Source: an uncultured Flammeovirgaceae bacterium
Lineage (GTDB): Bacteria > Bacteroidota > Bacteroidia > Cytophagales > Cyclobacteriaceae
Length of the DNA: 14,139 nucleotides
Direction of reading: 5' to 3'
Assembly: GCA_946886805.1 (NCBI GenBank)
Contig: CAMPJM010000044.1
Span: 1-14,139, forward strand
Under the pieces are notes generated by a model. The model worked only from the letters and a program-made list of their open reading frames with translations, did not search any database and was not told where the DNA came from. Made by a program: the position numbers and the translations under genes. Shown piece by piece: positions 1 to 7,818 of this stretch; position 1 is the first letter of the stretch, and every line of letters begins with the position of its first letter.

Positions 1-56
1 AAATAGTTATTATTTGATAAATATGTGCTAAAATTGTAGAAACAACATTCACAATT

Positions 57-932
57 ATGAAACCTTTATATTTTCAATTATCCAGAGGATCGGGTGCATC
101 TGTTCGGGTTCTGTATGAGGAACAAGACCATTTTTATGATAGCCTTCACTTTCACCCAGAAATCCAGATAATGAAGATTATTGAAAGCACTGGCACCCGT
201 TTTATAGGGGATAGTATAGGCAATTTTAAACCAGGGGACATATTACTTTTAGGATCTAACCTACCACATGTATTTCGAAATGAAAAAAAGTATTATGAGG
301 GAAATTCAAATCTGCAAGCTAAGAATATCTCGGTTTTTTTCGATGAAAGCCTATTAGGAGATAGATTTTCATCTCTCCCGGAATTTCATTTTATACAAAA
401 GTTACTACAAAACAGCATAAGAGGCCTCAGTGTAAGAGGCAAAACAAATAAAAAGTTAAGTGATCTTTTGCAGGAAATCCTATCGCTACAAGGGTTCGAT
501 CGGTTAATGCATATATTATCCATTCTAAACATCCTTTCCCGATCCAATGAATTGGACGCTCTTTCTTCTGTAGGTTTTTACGGTCCTCAAAAGTACACAG
601 ATAGCCAAAGAATAAATGACGTTTTCACTTACATAATGGAAAATTTCTCAGAGGAAATTAAGTTGCAAGAAGCAGCCGATATAGCGAATATGAGTGTGAA
701 TGCGTTCTGCAGGTATTTTAAAACGCACACACATAAAACTTTTTCAAAATTTCTAAACGAAATTAGAATAGGCCACGCCTGCCAACTTTTGATAAAAGAT
801 AAATGGAATATTAGAGAAACAGCATATGAATGTGGTTACGATAACATTTCCTATTTTAATAGACAATTTAAAGAAATAACTAATTATACCCCGAAAGGTT
901 ATGCAAAAATGCAACAAGATAAATTTTCGTAA
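57..932 (+). CDS. AraC-family transcriptional regulator with cupin-like N-terminal sensor
   Basis: A 291-residue cytoplasmic DNA-binding protein. Residues 1-100 look like the AraC cupin-type ligand pocket, with HFHPE at 31-35 and GDILLLGSNLPHVF at about 60-73, the usual pattern in sugar-responsive members. Residues 185-285 form the two-part AraC HTH: the first helix-turn-helix is about 202-225 (LQEAADIANMSVNAFCRYF) and the second about 251-274 (IRETAYECGYDNISYFNRQF), followed by the typical N-Y-T-P-K-G-Y ending. The length is normal for the family and the ATG at 57 gives a natural start. No convincing Shine-Dalgarno or TAnnTTTG box is visible in the 56 bases upstream. The gene converges on the glycoside hydrolase operon, with 86 bp between the stops. 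That position suggests, but does not prove, that it controls that operon in response to a released sugar. The effector is unknown. Confidence 0.93.
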   Translation: MKPLYFQLSRGSGASVRVLYEEQDHFYDSLHFHPEIQIMKIIESTGTRFIGDSIGNFKPGDILLLGSNLPHVFRNEKKYYEGNSNLQAKNISVFFDESLLGDRFSSLPEFHFIQKLLQNSIRGLSVRGKTNKKLSDLLQEILSLQGFDRLMHILSILNILSRSNELDALSSVGFYGPQKYTDSQRINDVFTYIMENFSEEIKLQEAADIANMSVNAFCRYFKTHTHKTFSKFLNEIRIGHACQLLIKDKWNIRETAYECGYDNISYFNRQFKEITNYTPKGYAKMQQDKFS

Positions 933-1018
933 TTACCTGTAAAAAATCTTACTGAGAAATTTTCACGGTTTCAATAGATCTTTCGGAACTAATTTTATGA
1001 TGACAAATCACCTTTCAT

Positions 1019-1867
1019 TTAATGACAACTAACTTTGTTGTCACTCTCAGCAAAATAAAGACTTATTAATTGGTACAGCTTAGGATCATATACTTTCAAT
1101 TCGGCCCTCGTATTAATGTGGTTGTGTACTCCATCTGATGGAGTAACTTCTTTATTTACATTATACCAACATTGTACTCCTTCAGCAAAATACTCTTGGT
1201 AGTTTGATGCAGCATATGTATTGGCCCATAACTGCCTTTCCATGGCTTCATCATAAATCTCTGACAACTTTCCATCAAAGTCAGTGTCAATATACTGAAT
1301 TCCCAAAGTGTGAATTGTGTGGGCAAATTCATGAACCAGAATATCCTCTCCATGATAAGGATCCTGCCCATAACAAAGTAAATTTTCTTCTGCACAGCTT
1401 ACTGCCGGCCGAAGTTTTGTAGCACCCAGACCCCTTGCACGAATGTCCCAATTCGTTCCTGGAAAAGCCTTGTTCAAATCTTTGTGCTCCGGAATATCAG
1501 TAGTCTGTTCATCCTTAGCCATTACCGCTACCCTTACCTTATTACTTTCCAGTTTAGTTTTTACATCTCTCCTTTTTTCCAACATTTGAAGAACAATTGC
1601 CCTTGCCTGGATCAAGGCTGAAGCCGGAACATTTTCTGAGCTTATTACAGGAATCCCATTTGCATCTATATATTTTTTATAGAATGGATGGAAATTATAG
1701 GAAGAGGGTATTTCACCTACTTCAGTAGAATCCTGTTGCCTGTTGGAACCAACCCCAAAACTGAAATTTTCATTTTCTGCTAATAAAAACAGGTAGGAAG
1801 GAACTAAAACAAACATAAACAACAAACAAAAAAACTTTAACCAGGGGCCTTTAATTAAATTACTCAT
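1019..1867 (-). CDS. Secreted HExxH zinc metallopeptidase, anthrax lethal factor-like
   Basis: A 282-residue exported protein. The N-terminus has a basic start and one hydrophobic stretch (about 10-30) that could be a signal peptide or membrane anchor. Residues 179-183 are HEFAH, a gluzincin HExxH zinc site, and EYFAEG at 225-230 supplies the likely downstream glutamate ligand (E229 by pattern). The flanking pattern (GLGAT near 146-150, HNHINTR near 248-254, then VYDPKLY) matches a family of short secreted proteins in Bacteroidota and Planctomycetes that resemble the catalytic domain of anthrax lethal factor (M34-like). The fold assignment comes from recall of motifs, and the substrate is unknown. 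The gene lies 58 bp downstream of the MGH1-like hydrolase on the same strand and is probably the last gene of that operon, so it may act on a glycoprotein or protein-linked glycan, or simply travel with it. No clear terminator is visible after it. Confidence 0.75.
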   Translation of the reverse strand: MSNLIKGPWLKFFCLLFMFVLVPSYLFLLAENENFSFGVGSNRQQDSTEVGEIPSSYNFHPFYKKYIDANGIPVISSENVPASALIQARAIVLQMLEKRRDVKTKLESNKVRVAVMAKDEQTTDIPEHKDLNKAFPGTNWDIRARGLGATKLRPAVSCAEENLLCYGQDPYHGEDILVHEFAHTIHTLGIQYIDTDFDGKLSEIYDEAMERQLWANTYAASNYQEYFAEGVQCWYNVNKEVTPSDGVHNHINTRAELKVYDPKLYQLISLYFAESDNKVSCH

Positions 1868-1925
1868 AAACTATGGGCAAGAATGAATGAGACTAAATAG
1901 GACTATTTAGCAAGGGCTCATAATC

Positions 1926-4427
1926 TTAATAGAGCTCCAATTCATAAATACCAGAAAATGCCTTTTCACTTTTGTGGGTAAAAACTATTCGTATTTTCGA
2001 AGTTTGTACTGCATCAAAGGAAACCTGGTTGAGGTTACTTACTGGTACTTCCGGAATCTTTTCTTGGTTAGAAGCCTCTATCCACTTGTTTCCATCCCAG
2101 TATTTAATAACGTAGTCTGCAGGGGGCTGAACTCCCCCCCTATCATCAAATATGAATAAGTTAGCTTTACTTACCTGCTTAATTTCGCCAAAATCGAACT
2201 GCACCCAATCCGTTTCATTGGGAGATTCATACCCTGTCCAGCGATTAGTTGGATTATCTAATCCATCATTTATCCCTTGAACATTATCAAATCTGGAGGT
2301 GTATGAGCAAGAAAAAGTAGCATTCGATTTGTAAGCCAGATTGGAAATTTTGCCCTCTCCTGGTTGTATGGGAAAATCTGCTTTTCCCCAGGCTTCAAGT
2401 TCCGAAACGCCCACCGCATTTCCTTTTTTTGGTTTTAAAACTACCCTGAGCTTCGAGGTTTTTATTTCCTTGAAATTTATGGTATTTGCTTTTCCGGCTT
2501 CCGGCATTTTAGGGTTTCGTTCCTGAGAACGGACCTTTTTCCAGGATTTTCCATTCCAATACTCCAACTTATAAGAAACCGGAGTATGAATGGCGGAATC
2601 ATCACTGTACAAATAAATTTTGACGGCTTGAATAGGTCTTTCAATACCAAAATCAACTCCAACATATTCCGTATTATTATCTGAATGTAATGAACTCCAC
2701 CTATTAGCTGGATGAGTATAATACCAATGCTGTCCATCAGAAATTTTCAAATAAGAGTTTTCACCAATTCCGGAAAAGGAGGAGATAGCCCTCGGAAAAT
2801 AGTGATCCTTTTCATTATTAACCGCATAATTCACCAACCTTTCCGGGCTTTTCTGAGGTTTGGCGGTAATGTGTGCAACAATACGTTTAATTACCGGAGA
2901 TGAGGCTATTATTTCACCATCAGCTATCACAAGCAGGCCTTTGCCTCTATTGTAACGGCTCCCGTCTCTATCCCAAATAACAGATAACCGGCGACCATGG
3001 TAATTCACATCATCTAATGCAAAATAATCCCAGTCATCCGGAATCAGCGGATCAACTTCTACAGAATCTCCTGCCATTGGTTCCAGCCCGATCAATCCTG
3101 TGATAACGAGATCGATGTAAGAGGAATGGAAGTAATGCTCACTATGATTAGGTACATCATGCCCTGACCAGGAACCTGTTACAGGATGATTAGCTTCTGC
3201 AATATAAGGTTTCCCGTCTTTTCGATGGGTACGAGCATAGATTTGTAATTGCTTTACATAATCCTCTTTTGAAACATAATCCTGATCATAGTATTTTATC
3301 AGGTTCGCCATGGCTTTTAATGTTTGCGAAGTGGCAAAAGGCCAGGCATTTCCGCTCCACTGGCAGCAGCGCTCTGCAATTCTAAAAAGAGGATCCTGTT
3401 GTTCAACAGTGGTAGGACCATAGGGAGCAAAGAAATAATCAGGATCCATAAGAAATTGCCAGGCCGATTCAAATCCAGGGTCGGGCATATTGAAATACCA
3501 GGGTACAAATCCAATTGCCTCCCTCCCATGAGGACTGCCTGCAAATTTACCTGTTTCATAGGTCAAGGTATTGGCTTTGATTCCTCCTTCTTCATCATTT
3601 TTAAACCTGTGGAAAAAGAAACTACGGTTGGGATCCCAGTTTTTCTTCTGGAAGTTGGTTTTGATCGTATCCGCCTTTTTCTGATAGTACTCAGCAGTAG
3701 CAGCATCATTCGTGAGGAGAGCAATATTTTTAATTGCCAGGGCATCAGCCCACATATAACTATTTAAGGTAGGTCTATATCCCGGCGCACCGGCGAACCA
3801 ATCTTTCGTTTGCCGGCTGTTAATATTTGTTTCCATGCCATCGTGCATACCATCCCAGGCGAACATGCCTTCGGAAGCTACGTAGCGCTCCTTTTCCCAT
3901 CCTTTGTAATTTTCTATAAGGTCTTCCTTCATGTCTGTCACAAAGTCTGTATTCCGGTAAGTCTTATAAATTTGCCAGACTGCATCTCCTGTCCAGTTGG
4001 TATAATTCCGTGGCTGAGCCCCTGGCGTCCTGAACCAATATCTGGAATAATCCTCCGCATATTTTTTATTTCTGAACCAACGGTATTCATAGAGCTGATG
4101 CCCGGCAGGACAACTGATTGCGCCATAAGTACCCGACCACCAGGGTCTGTCGGTGAATTCCGTAGAAACGTAGCCTGTTTCCGGGGAACCGTACACCATT
4201 TTACCGCTCATCATCTCCCAGCGGTAGTAGTAAGTCAAGTCAATGTCCCGATCTGGTGTTTCCAGGAAAGGAATATTTTCTTTGTACCAGTCCCAATCCT
4301 TATTAGTCCAGAAAGAAAACCTGTCCAGCATTGCCTGTTTATCCAGGACCTGACCGTTTACTTCCGGCAATAAAAGGATCATTGCCGATAAAAAAAACAG
4401 CCTGTAAAACCATTTGTAATAAAGCAT
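1926..4427 (-). CDS. MGH1-like (six-hairpin) glycoside hydrolase with two F5/8 type C domains
   Basis: An 833-residue secreted enzyme. Residues 1-26 are a signal peptide ending at VNGQ. Residues about 27-515 form an (alpha/alpha)6 hydrolase domain of the MGH1/GH63-like type. Recognisable blocks are NWTGDAVWQIY (144-154), WDGMHDGMETNINS (191-204), CCQWSGNAWPFATSQTLKA (354-372) and SGHDVPNHSEHYFHSSYIDL (421-440), with likely acidic catalytic residues in the second block. Two discoidin/F5-8 type C (CBM32-like) domains follow, about 545-680 and 695-833. They are duplicates of one another, sharing NRW, VDFG/FDFG, KLEYWNGKSWK against VIKYWDGNKWI, and a paired SQERNP/NQEKIP. The glycosidic specificity cannot be read from the sequence; relatives act on alpha-linked glycans. 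It lies 100 bp downstream of the GH127 gene and 58 bp upstream of the metallopeptidase, all on one strand. I see no separate promoter in the 100-bp gap. Confidence 0.85.
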   Translation of the reverse strand: MLYYKWFYRLFFLSAMILLLPEVNGQVLDKQAMLDRFSFWTNKDWDWYKENIPFLETPDRDIDLTYYYRWEMMSGKMVYGSPETGYVSTEFTDRPWWSGTYGAISCPAGHQLYEYRWFRNKKYAEDYSRYWFRTPGAQPRNYTNWTGDAVWQIYKTYRNTDFVTDMKEDLIENYKGWEKERYVASEGMFAWDGMHDGMETNINSRQTKDWFAGAPGYRPTLNSYMWADALAIKNIALLTNDAATAEYYQKKADTIKTNFQKKNWDPNRSFFFHRFKNDEEGGIKANTLTYETGKFAGSPHGREAIGFVPWYFNMPDPGFESAWQFLMDPDYFFAPYGPTTVEQQDPLFRIAERCCQWSGNAWPFATSQTLKAMANLIKYYDQDYVSKEDYVKQLQIYARTHRKDGKPYIAEANHPVTGSWSGHDVPNHSEHYFHSSYIDLVITGLIGLEPMAGDSVEVDPLIPDDWDYFALDDVNYHGRRLSVIWDRDGSRYNRGKGLLVIADGEIIASSPVIKRIVAHITAKPQKSPERLVNYAVNNEKDHYFPRAISSFSGIGENSYLKISDGQHWYYTHPANRWSSLHSDNNTEYVGVDFGIERPIQAVKIYLYSDDSAIHTPVSYKLEYWNGKSWKKVRSQERNPKMPEAGKANTINFKEIKTSKLRVVLKPKKGNAVGVSELEAWGKADFPIQPGEGKISNLAYKSNATFSCSYTSRFDNVQGINDGLDNPTNRWTGYESPNETDWVQFDFGEIKQVSKANLFIFDDRGGVQPPADYVIKYWDGNKWIEASNQEKIPEVPVSNLNQVSFDAVQTSKIRIVFTHKSEKAFSGIYELELY

Positions 4428-4527
4428 TAGAATATATTTTAATTTTCCTTTTTAAGAACTATAAAATGATCCTGAAAAAAGCAATCCGGCACAAGATGAA
4501 GAGACCCTTTAATGTATATCTCTGTTT

Positions 4528-6873
4528 TTAAAGACCCACATCCCTCTTAACGAGTTTACAACCATAAGAACCTCCTGCTATATTTCCAGGGTGTGCCTGA
4601 AACCGAACTGTGATGCTTTCCTTCCCTTTTGTCAGTTCTTGAGGAATCGGATATACATGAACTACAAATTCCCTGGGTTTCTCACCTTTGAGGTGTTCTG
4701 TAGCAATTTTCACCCCATCCACTAAAATATCAAATTTACGATTTCCTCCGTCACTCCCGTAATAGGTACTATGAAGTTCTAATGGTGCAAGAGGATCACA
4801 TTTCATTTCAAAAGAAAACCATCCGCCATTCGGGGCATCTCTAAATTTTTTACCACCAAACTCGCCAACTCCCGAGTTGTCGCCTTTCAGGTTATGGTCA
4901 CGCTCAGGCTGCATCTCTCCAAGCCGCATCACATCTACCGTTCGCCTCTCAATGTCTGCCAGTTCTTTCACTTCTGCTTCATAGGCTGCTTTCTTTTCTT
5001 TCCATTCTTCTTCAGAAAAGAGATCCCAATAAACTACATGCTTTTGGTCGTACATCTCATAGAATGGAATCAATTGTAAGTCCTTAGGCTTTCCTATTTT
5101 GGCTGTTTGAAATAAGAGAGGCTTACCTTCCACAGACTTTACCCAATCGTTCACAGGCTTATCGTTCGCTACCAGTACAGGTAATTCTAATGGCCTTAGC
5201 TCTTTCTCTCCTAACTCTCCCGACAATAATACAGGTCCATATAAAATGGCCAACTTATTTTGCGCACCCGGTAAAGCTTCCGTATAAAGGTTCATGGGCA
5301 TAAACACCTCAATTTCATCACCTTCCTTCCACTTTCTTTCAATGGTTAAATAGCTTCCCGGTGTAGCTTTATGTTGAACTGTAACTTCGTTAATTTTTAT
5401 TTCCATTCCCTTAGTAGCCCAGGCAGGATAACGAATATGGATGGGAAATTTTACAGATTTTCTTCCGCTTATGGTAATCAGCGTTTTTTCCTCTTCAGGA
5501 TATTTAGTTTCTTGTCTAATTGTTACGCCCTTAGATTTCCACTTTAGTTCAGAAGGTATAAAAAGATTTACATACAGGCTCTCGTCATCTCCTTTGTAAT
5601 AGATGCTTTCTCCATATTTCACATGGTTTTCGATACCTGTTCCTACACAGCACCAGAAAGATTCGAAGGGTGTGCTGAATTTCTTTTCCCTGCCAGATTC
5701 CAGGGCTACATAATAACAGAACATGCCCGTTTCAGGATGCTGAGAAGCAAGAATATGGTTATATAAGGCACGTTCGTAGTAATCAATATATTCAACCGAA
5801 GGATTCCAACTAAACAAATAATCGGTCAATTTAAGCATGTTGTAGGTATTACACGTTTCAGAAGTATTGGTACTCAGCTGGCTGGCCAGTTGGTCCCGTT
5901 GAGAAAAATACTCAAAATTACTGTTTCCCCCATTTACATATGAATGATGTTTTACAACGGCATTCCAGAAAAAATCTGCCACTGTATGATCGCGTTTGCT
6001 TCCTGTAAATTCATAAAGCCGGGCACTACCAAGAATTTTAGGAATTTGTGTATTGGCATGGAGCCCTCCCAGTTGATCTATCTGCTCAGCTAAGGGATCA
6101 ATTATCTTTTTATGCTCAAAGCGGTAAGCCAGTTCCAGATACCGCTTATCTCCTGTTATTGCATAAACCTCTGCCAAAGATTCATTCATTCCACCAAACT
6201 CTGCTTCCAGCATTTCCTGGAATTTAACCTCAGGCAGGTCTTTAAATTTATGGTAGGCCCAATCAGATAATTTCACTACCACTTCTTTAGCTAGCTTATT
6301 ATCGCAATATAAATAAGCATCCAATAGTCCGTCCCATACCTTGTGGATCATGTACCAAGGTACCCATCCACCATTTAAATCAAATCCACCAGAGTGAATA
6401 TTACCGGCCGCCACCTGATTAAAAATCTCATCTTCATTAGGAATACCTCCAACATAGCCTGTCTTACGGGCCTCCTGGCATTCCGCCAGTTCCCTTACCA
6501 CATAATTGACCTTCTCAAGAAAACGTTCATCTCCTGAGGCGGCATACATTATTGCACAGGCAGAAAGGTAATGCCCAAGCATATGAGAGGAAGTAGCCTC
6601 CCATCCTCCATAAAGGGGTGCTTTTGGTTCCAATCCAGCGTTCTTTCTCCAACGGTGGAGGAGCCTGTCCGCATCCAGTTCCAAAAGGTATTCTGCATTC
6701 ACCTCCATGGCCTGCTTAAAAGGACTTCCGTCAAGCAGCCTTACATTCCGTAAATCAAAGGGTGTAGCTTTAAAATCTATAGCTGGCCTGACCTTATATT
6801 TGCCCAAATCCTGACCATAAACATTTGTGTTCAGCAATACACAAAGAAGCACCAGCAACAATCGGTAATTCAT
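4528..6873 (-). CDS. GH127 (DUF1680) family glycoside hydrolase, beta-L-arabinofuranosidase-like
   Basis: A 781-residue exported enzyme whose family hydrolyses beta-L-arabinofuranosides or related pentose-like sugars. I chose the ATG at 6873 because it opens a good signal peptide (MNYRLLLVLLCVLL, cleavage near VYGQ). The frame can be extended 21 codons to a GTG at 6936, but that segment contains the likely promoter. Active-site pattern, numbered from 6873: a Glu in NFEYF (E321) as candidate acid/base, ETC at 339-341 and the adjacent cysteine pair in FWCCVGTG (C408-C409). These are the Glu/Cys zinc cluster and cysteine nucleophile known from GH127 HypBA1. The remaining 340 residues are beta-rich and include the family's C-terminal domain. 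It is the first gene of a three-gene operon. Family members also include enzymes for rarer sugars in rhamnogalacturonan II, so beta-L-arabinofuranose is the default but not a certain substrate. Confidence 0.9.
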   Translation of the reverse strand: MNYRLLLVLLCVLLNTNVYGQDLGKYKVRPAIDFKATPFDLRNVRLLDGSPFKQAMEVNAEYLLELDADRLLHRWRKNAGLEPKAPLYGGWEATSSHMLGHYLSACAIMYAASGDERFLEKVNYVVRELAECQEARKTGYVGGIPNEDEIFNQVAAGNIHSGGFDLNGGWVPWYMIHKVWDGLLDAYLYCDNKLAKEVVVKLSDWAYHKFKDLPEVKFQEMLEAEFGGMNESLAEVYAITGDKRYLELAYRFEHKKIIDPLAEQIDQLGGLHANTQIPKILGSARLYEFTGSKRDHTVADFFWNAVVKHHSYVNGGNSNFEYFSQRDQLASQLSTNTSETCNTYNMLKLTDYLFSWNPSVEYIDYYERALYNHILASQHPETGMFCYYVALESGREKKFSTPFESFWCCVGTGIENHVKYGESIYYKGDDESLYVNLFIPSELKWKSKGVTIRQETKYPEEEKTLITISGRKSVKFPIHIRYPAWATKGMEIKINEVTVQHKATPGSYLTIERKWKEGDEIEVFMPMNLYTEALPGAQNKLAILYGPVLLSGELGEKELRPLELPVLVANDKPVNDWVKSVEGKPLLFQTAKIGKPKDLQLIPFYEMYDQKHVVYWDLFSEEEWKEKKAAYEAEVKELADIERRTVDVMRLGEMQPERDHNLKGDNSGVGEFGGKKFRDAPNGGWFSFEMKCDPLAPLELHSTYYGSDGGNRKFDILVDGVKIATEHLKGEKPREFVVHVYPIPQELTKGKESITVRFQAHPGNIAGGSYGCKLVKRDVGL

Positions 6874-6903
6874 ATTTATACTTTTTATATAATATGTTAT
6901 TAA

Positions 6904-6911
6904 CAAAAATA
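6904..6911 (-). promoter_or_regulatory. Candidate Bacteroidota -7 box (TATTTTTG) of the GH127 operon
   Basis: Read on the minus strand, TATTTTTG fits the Bacteroidota primary-sigma -7 consensus TAnnTTTG exactly. It sits 30 bp upstream of the chosen GH127 start, which would give a leader of about 25 nt. The -33 element is poor: only a GTG about 22 bp further upstream, not a clean TTG. That is compatible with a promoter that needs an activator such as the nearby AraC protein (inference). Confidence 0.45.
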
Positions 6912-7029
6912 CAAAGCCACCTTTAATTATTTTCACTTATTTAACCTAATACTGGTACAATTTTCCCATTTAAAAATTAGAGATTTAAGGCAATTATTTC
7001 CTTACCTCAAGGATAAAATATTAAAAGAA

Positions 7030-7052
7030 TCATTCCCTTAAATCCGCAGATG
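7030..7052. repeat. Solitary end of the palindromic repeat element
   Basis: CCTTAAATCCGCAGATG at 7036-7052 matches the inward-reading right end of the 160-bp element (9522-9538, reverse complement) at 16 of 17 positions. TCATT at 7030-7034 matches the reverse complement of that end's AATGA flank, with one extra C between. Similarity stops at 7052: the phased CACGGAG-type core does not follow. It is either the remnant of a deleted copy or a minimal related repeat. Confidence 0.5.
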
Positions 7053-7113
7053 ACTAATAAAAAAGTCTCTATAGTAATTAGAGGAAAGCTTTTCTGGCTG
7101 GATTCCCTCACTA

Positions 7114-7136
7114 TTTAAGTTTTGCAAAACATTTAA
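7114..7136. promoter_or_regulatory. Palindrome GTTTTGCAAAAC, possible operator
   Basis: GTTTTGCAAAAC at 7119-7130 is a perfect 12-bp palindrome. It is nested in a longer imperfect inverted repeat: TTTAA on the left pairs with TTAAA on the right, with a two-base bulge. It lies between divergent transcription units, 246 bp upstream of the GH127 start. A dimeric regulator could bind it, but short AT-rich palindromes also arise by chance, and no T-run follows as in a terminator. Confidence 0.3.
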
Positions 7137-7199
7137 AACAAGCTCATATTGTATTATAATTAGATAATATAGTTGCGGGACATGTTCAGCAATAGTACT

Positions 7200-7246
7200 A
7201 ATTTGAATAATGACATAAAGTATAATAAATATGAAGAAAATATTAA
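7200..7246 (+). repeat. Copy of the lipoprotein-gene leader and start (unoccupied target site)
   Basis: Positions 7209-7246 match 9539-9576, the leader and first codons of the lipoprotein gene at 9561, at 35 of 38 positions. The copy includes an ATG at 7231. Positions 7200-7214 match 9365-9379, the other side of the palindromic element, at 14 of 15. So this stretch reads as the 9365-9576 locus without the element. From the ATG the frame gives MKKILTLLCQFI and then stops, so no lipoprotein is made. Beyond 7246 similarity fades into the susD fragment near 7259. Confidence 0.65.
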
Positions 7247-7258
7247 CTCTACTTTGTC

Positions 7259-7795
7259 AATTCATTTGATTTAAATGACAAAAGGAGAGAGTTTTTTCTG
7301 ACTAAATATGTAAATAACAATGGTGTTTTAATCCAATTATTATGGGATGATAATTCCAGAAGCTTTATCTATAATGATTCTAATGCTGAATATCAGGAAA
7401 ATGACCTTGTTATACTTCGTCATGCCGATATTTTGTTATTCAGAGCTGAAGCCTTAAATGAAATAAACGGACCCAATCAGGAAGCAATTGATTTGGTAAA
7501 CAGGATAAGGGAACGTGCCAAAGTCCCCTTACTTGAGTTAAATGACTTTACGAAAGAAAGCTTAAGAGATCATTTTTTAAACGAAAGAAAGCTGGAGTTT
7601 TATTCAGAGTCATTAAGAAGGGAAGATTTAATAAGACATGGAAAGTTTATTGAACAAGCCAAAACACAAAGGAAAAATGCAATGCCTCATCATATATTGC
7701 ATCCTATTCCCCAGCTTGAAATGGATGTAAATCCAAACCTTGAGCAAAATGAAGGTTATGAGGTTATTTTCTTTTTCCTTTTATTTAAAAATTGA
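7259..7795 (+). pseudogene. susD: SusD/RagB outer-membrane glycan-binding lipoprotein, C-terminal fragment
   Basis: SusD proteins are surface lipoproteins of about 500-600 residues that cap a SusC TonB-dependent importer. Only the last ~178 codons remain. The frame is open from 7247 and the family match starts near NSFDLNDKRREFFL (7259), runs through NSRSFIYNDSNA and LVILRHADILLFRAEALNEI, and ends at IPQLEMDVNPNLEQNEGY, the standard SusD tail. An unusual 11-residue hydrophobic extension follows before the stop. There is no in-frame ATG at the beginning; the first plausible initiator is a TTG at 7433. The signal peptide, lipobox and TPR-rich N-terminal half are gone, and no susC lies upstream. 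The sulfatase follows after 23 bp, as in an intact PUL. I read this as the remnant of a deleted SusC/D pair, probably not functional. Confidence 0.85.
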
Positions 7796-7818
7796 TTATT
7801 CACGTGTAAAAAATCAGT

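Larger units (their letters stand above)
6874..7199. other. AT-rich divergent intergenic spacer
   Basis: This is the gene-free stretch between the GH127 start and the duplicated lipoprotein leader. It holds the operon promoter box, a solitary repeat-element end at 7030-7052 and a perfect 12-bp palindrome at 7119-7130. No coding frame with family resemblance and no RNA gene is visible. Upstream sequence of the truncated susD gene is not recognisable here. Confidence 0.6.

Noticed and set aside
1..56. TATTATTTG as a promoter -7 box for the AraC gene
   Set aside because: It has one base too many between TA and TTTG, and the -33 region would lie outside or at the window edge.
933..1018. Terminator between the AraC and metallopeptidase genes
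   Set aside because: Only a 4-bp GAAA/TTTC pairing is present, with no clear stem and T-run; too weak to list.
3810..4373. Open frame of 187 codons on the plus strand
   Set aside because: It lies fully inside the MGH1-like hydrolase on the opposite strand, with no family resemblance or export signal; it is a shadow of that gene. The same applies to 3324-3767 (+) and 7911-8249 (-).
4428..4527. Separate promoter for the MGH1-like gene
   Set aside because: No TAnnTTTG box on the minus strand in the 100-bp gap; read-through from GH127 is simpler.
7171..7183. TTGCGGGACATG as the missing partner end of the solitary repeat end at 7036
   Set aside because: Only TGCGGG matches the element end, the TTTAAGG part is absent, and no phased core lies between.
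7433..7795. A complete 120-residue gene starting with TTG
   Set aside because: The same frame reads as SusD back to about 7259, so 7433 is not a true gene start; the whole stretch is a truncated susD.
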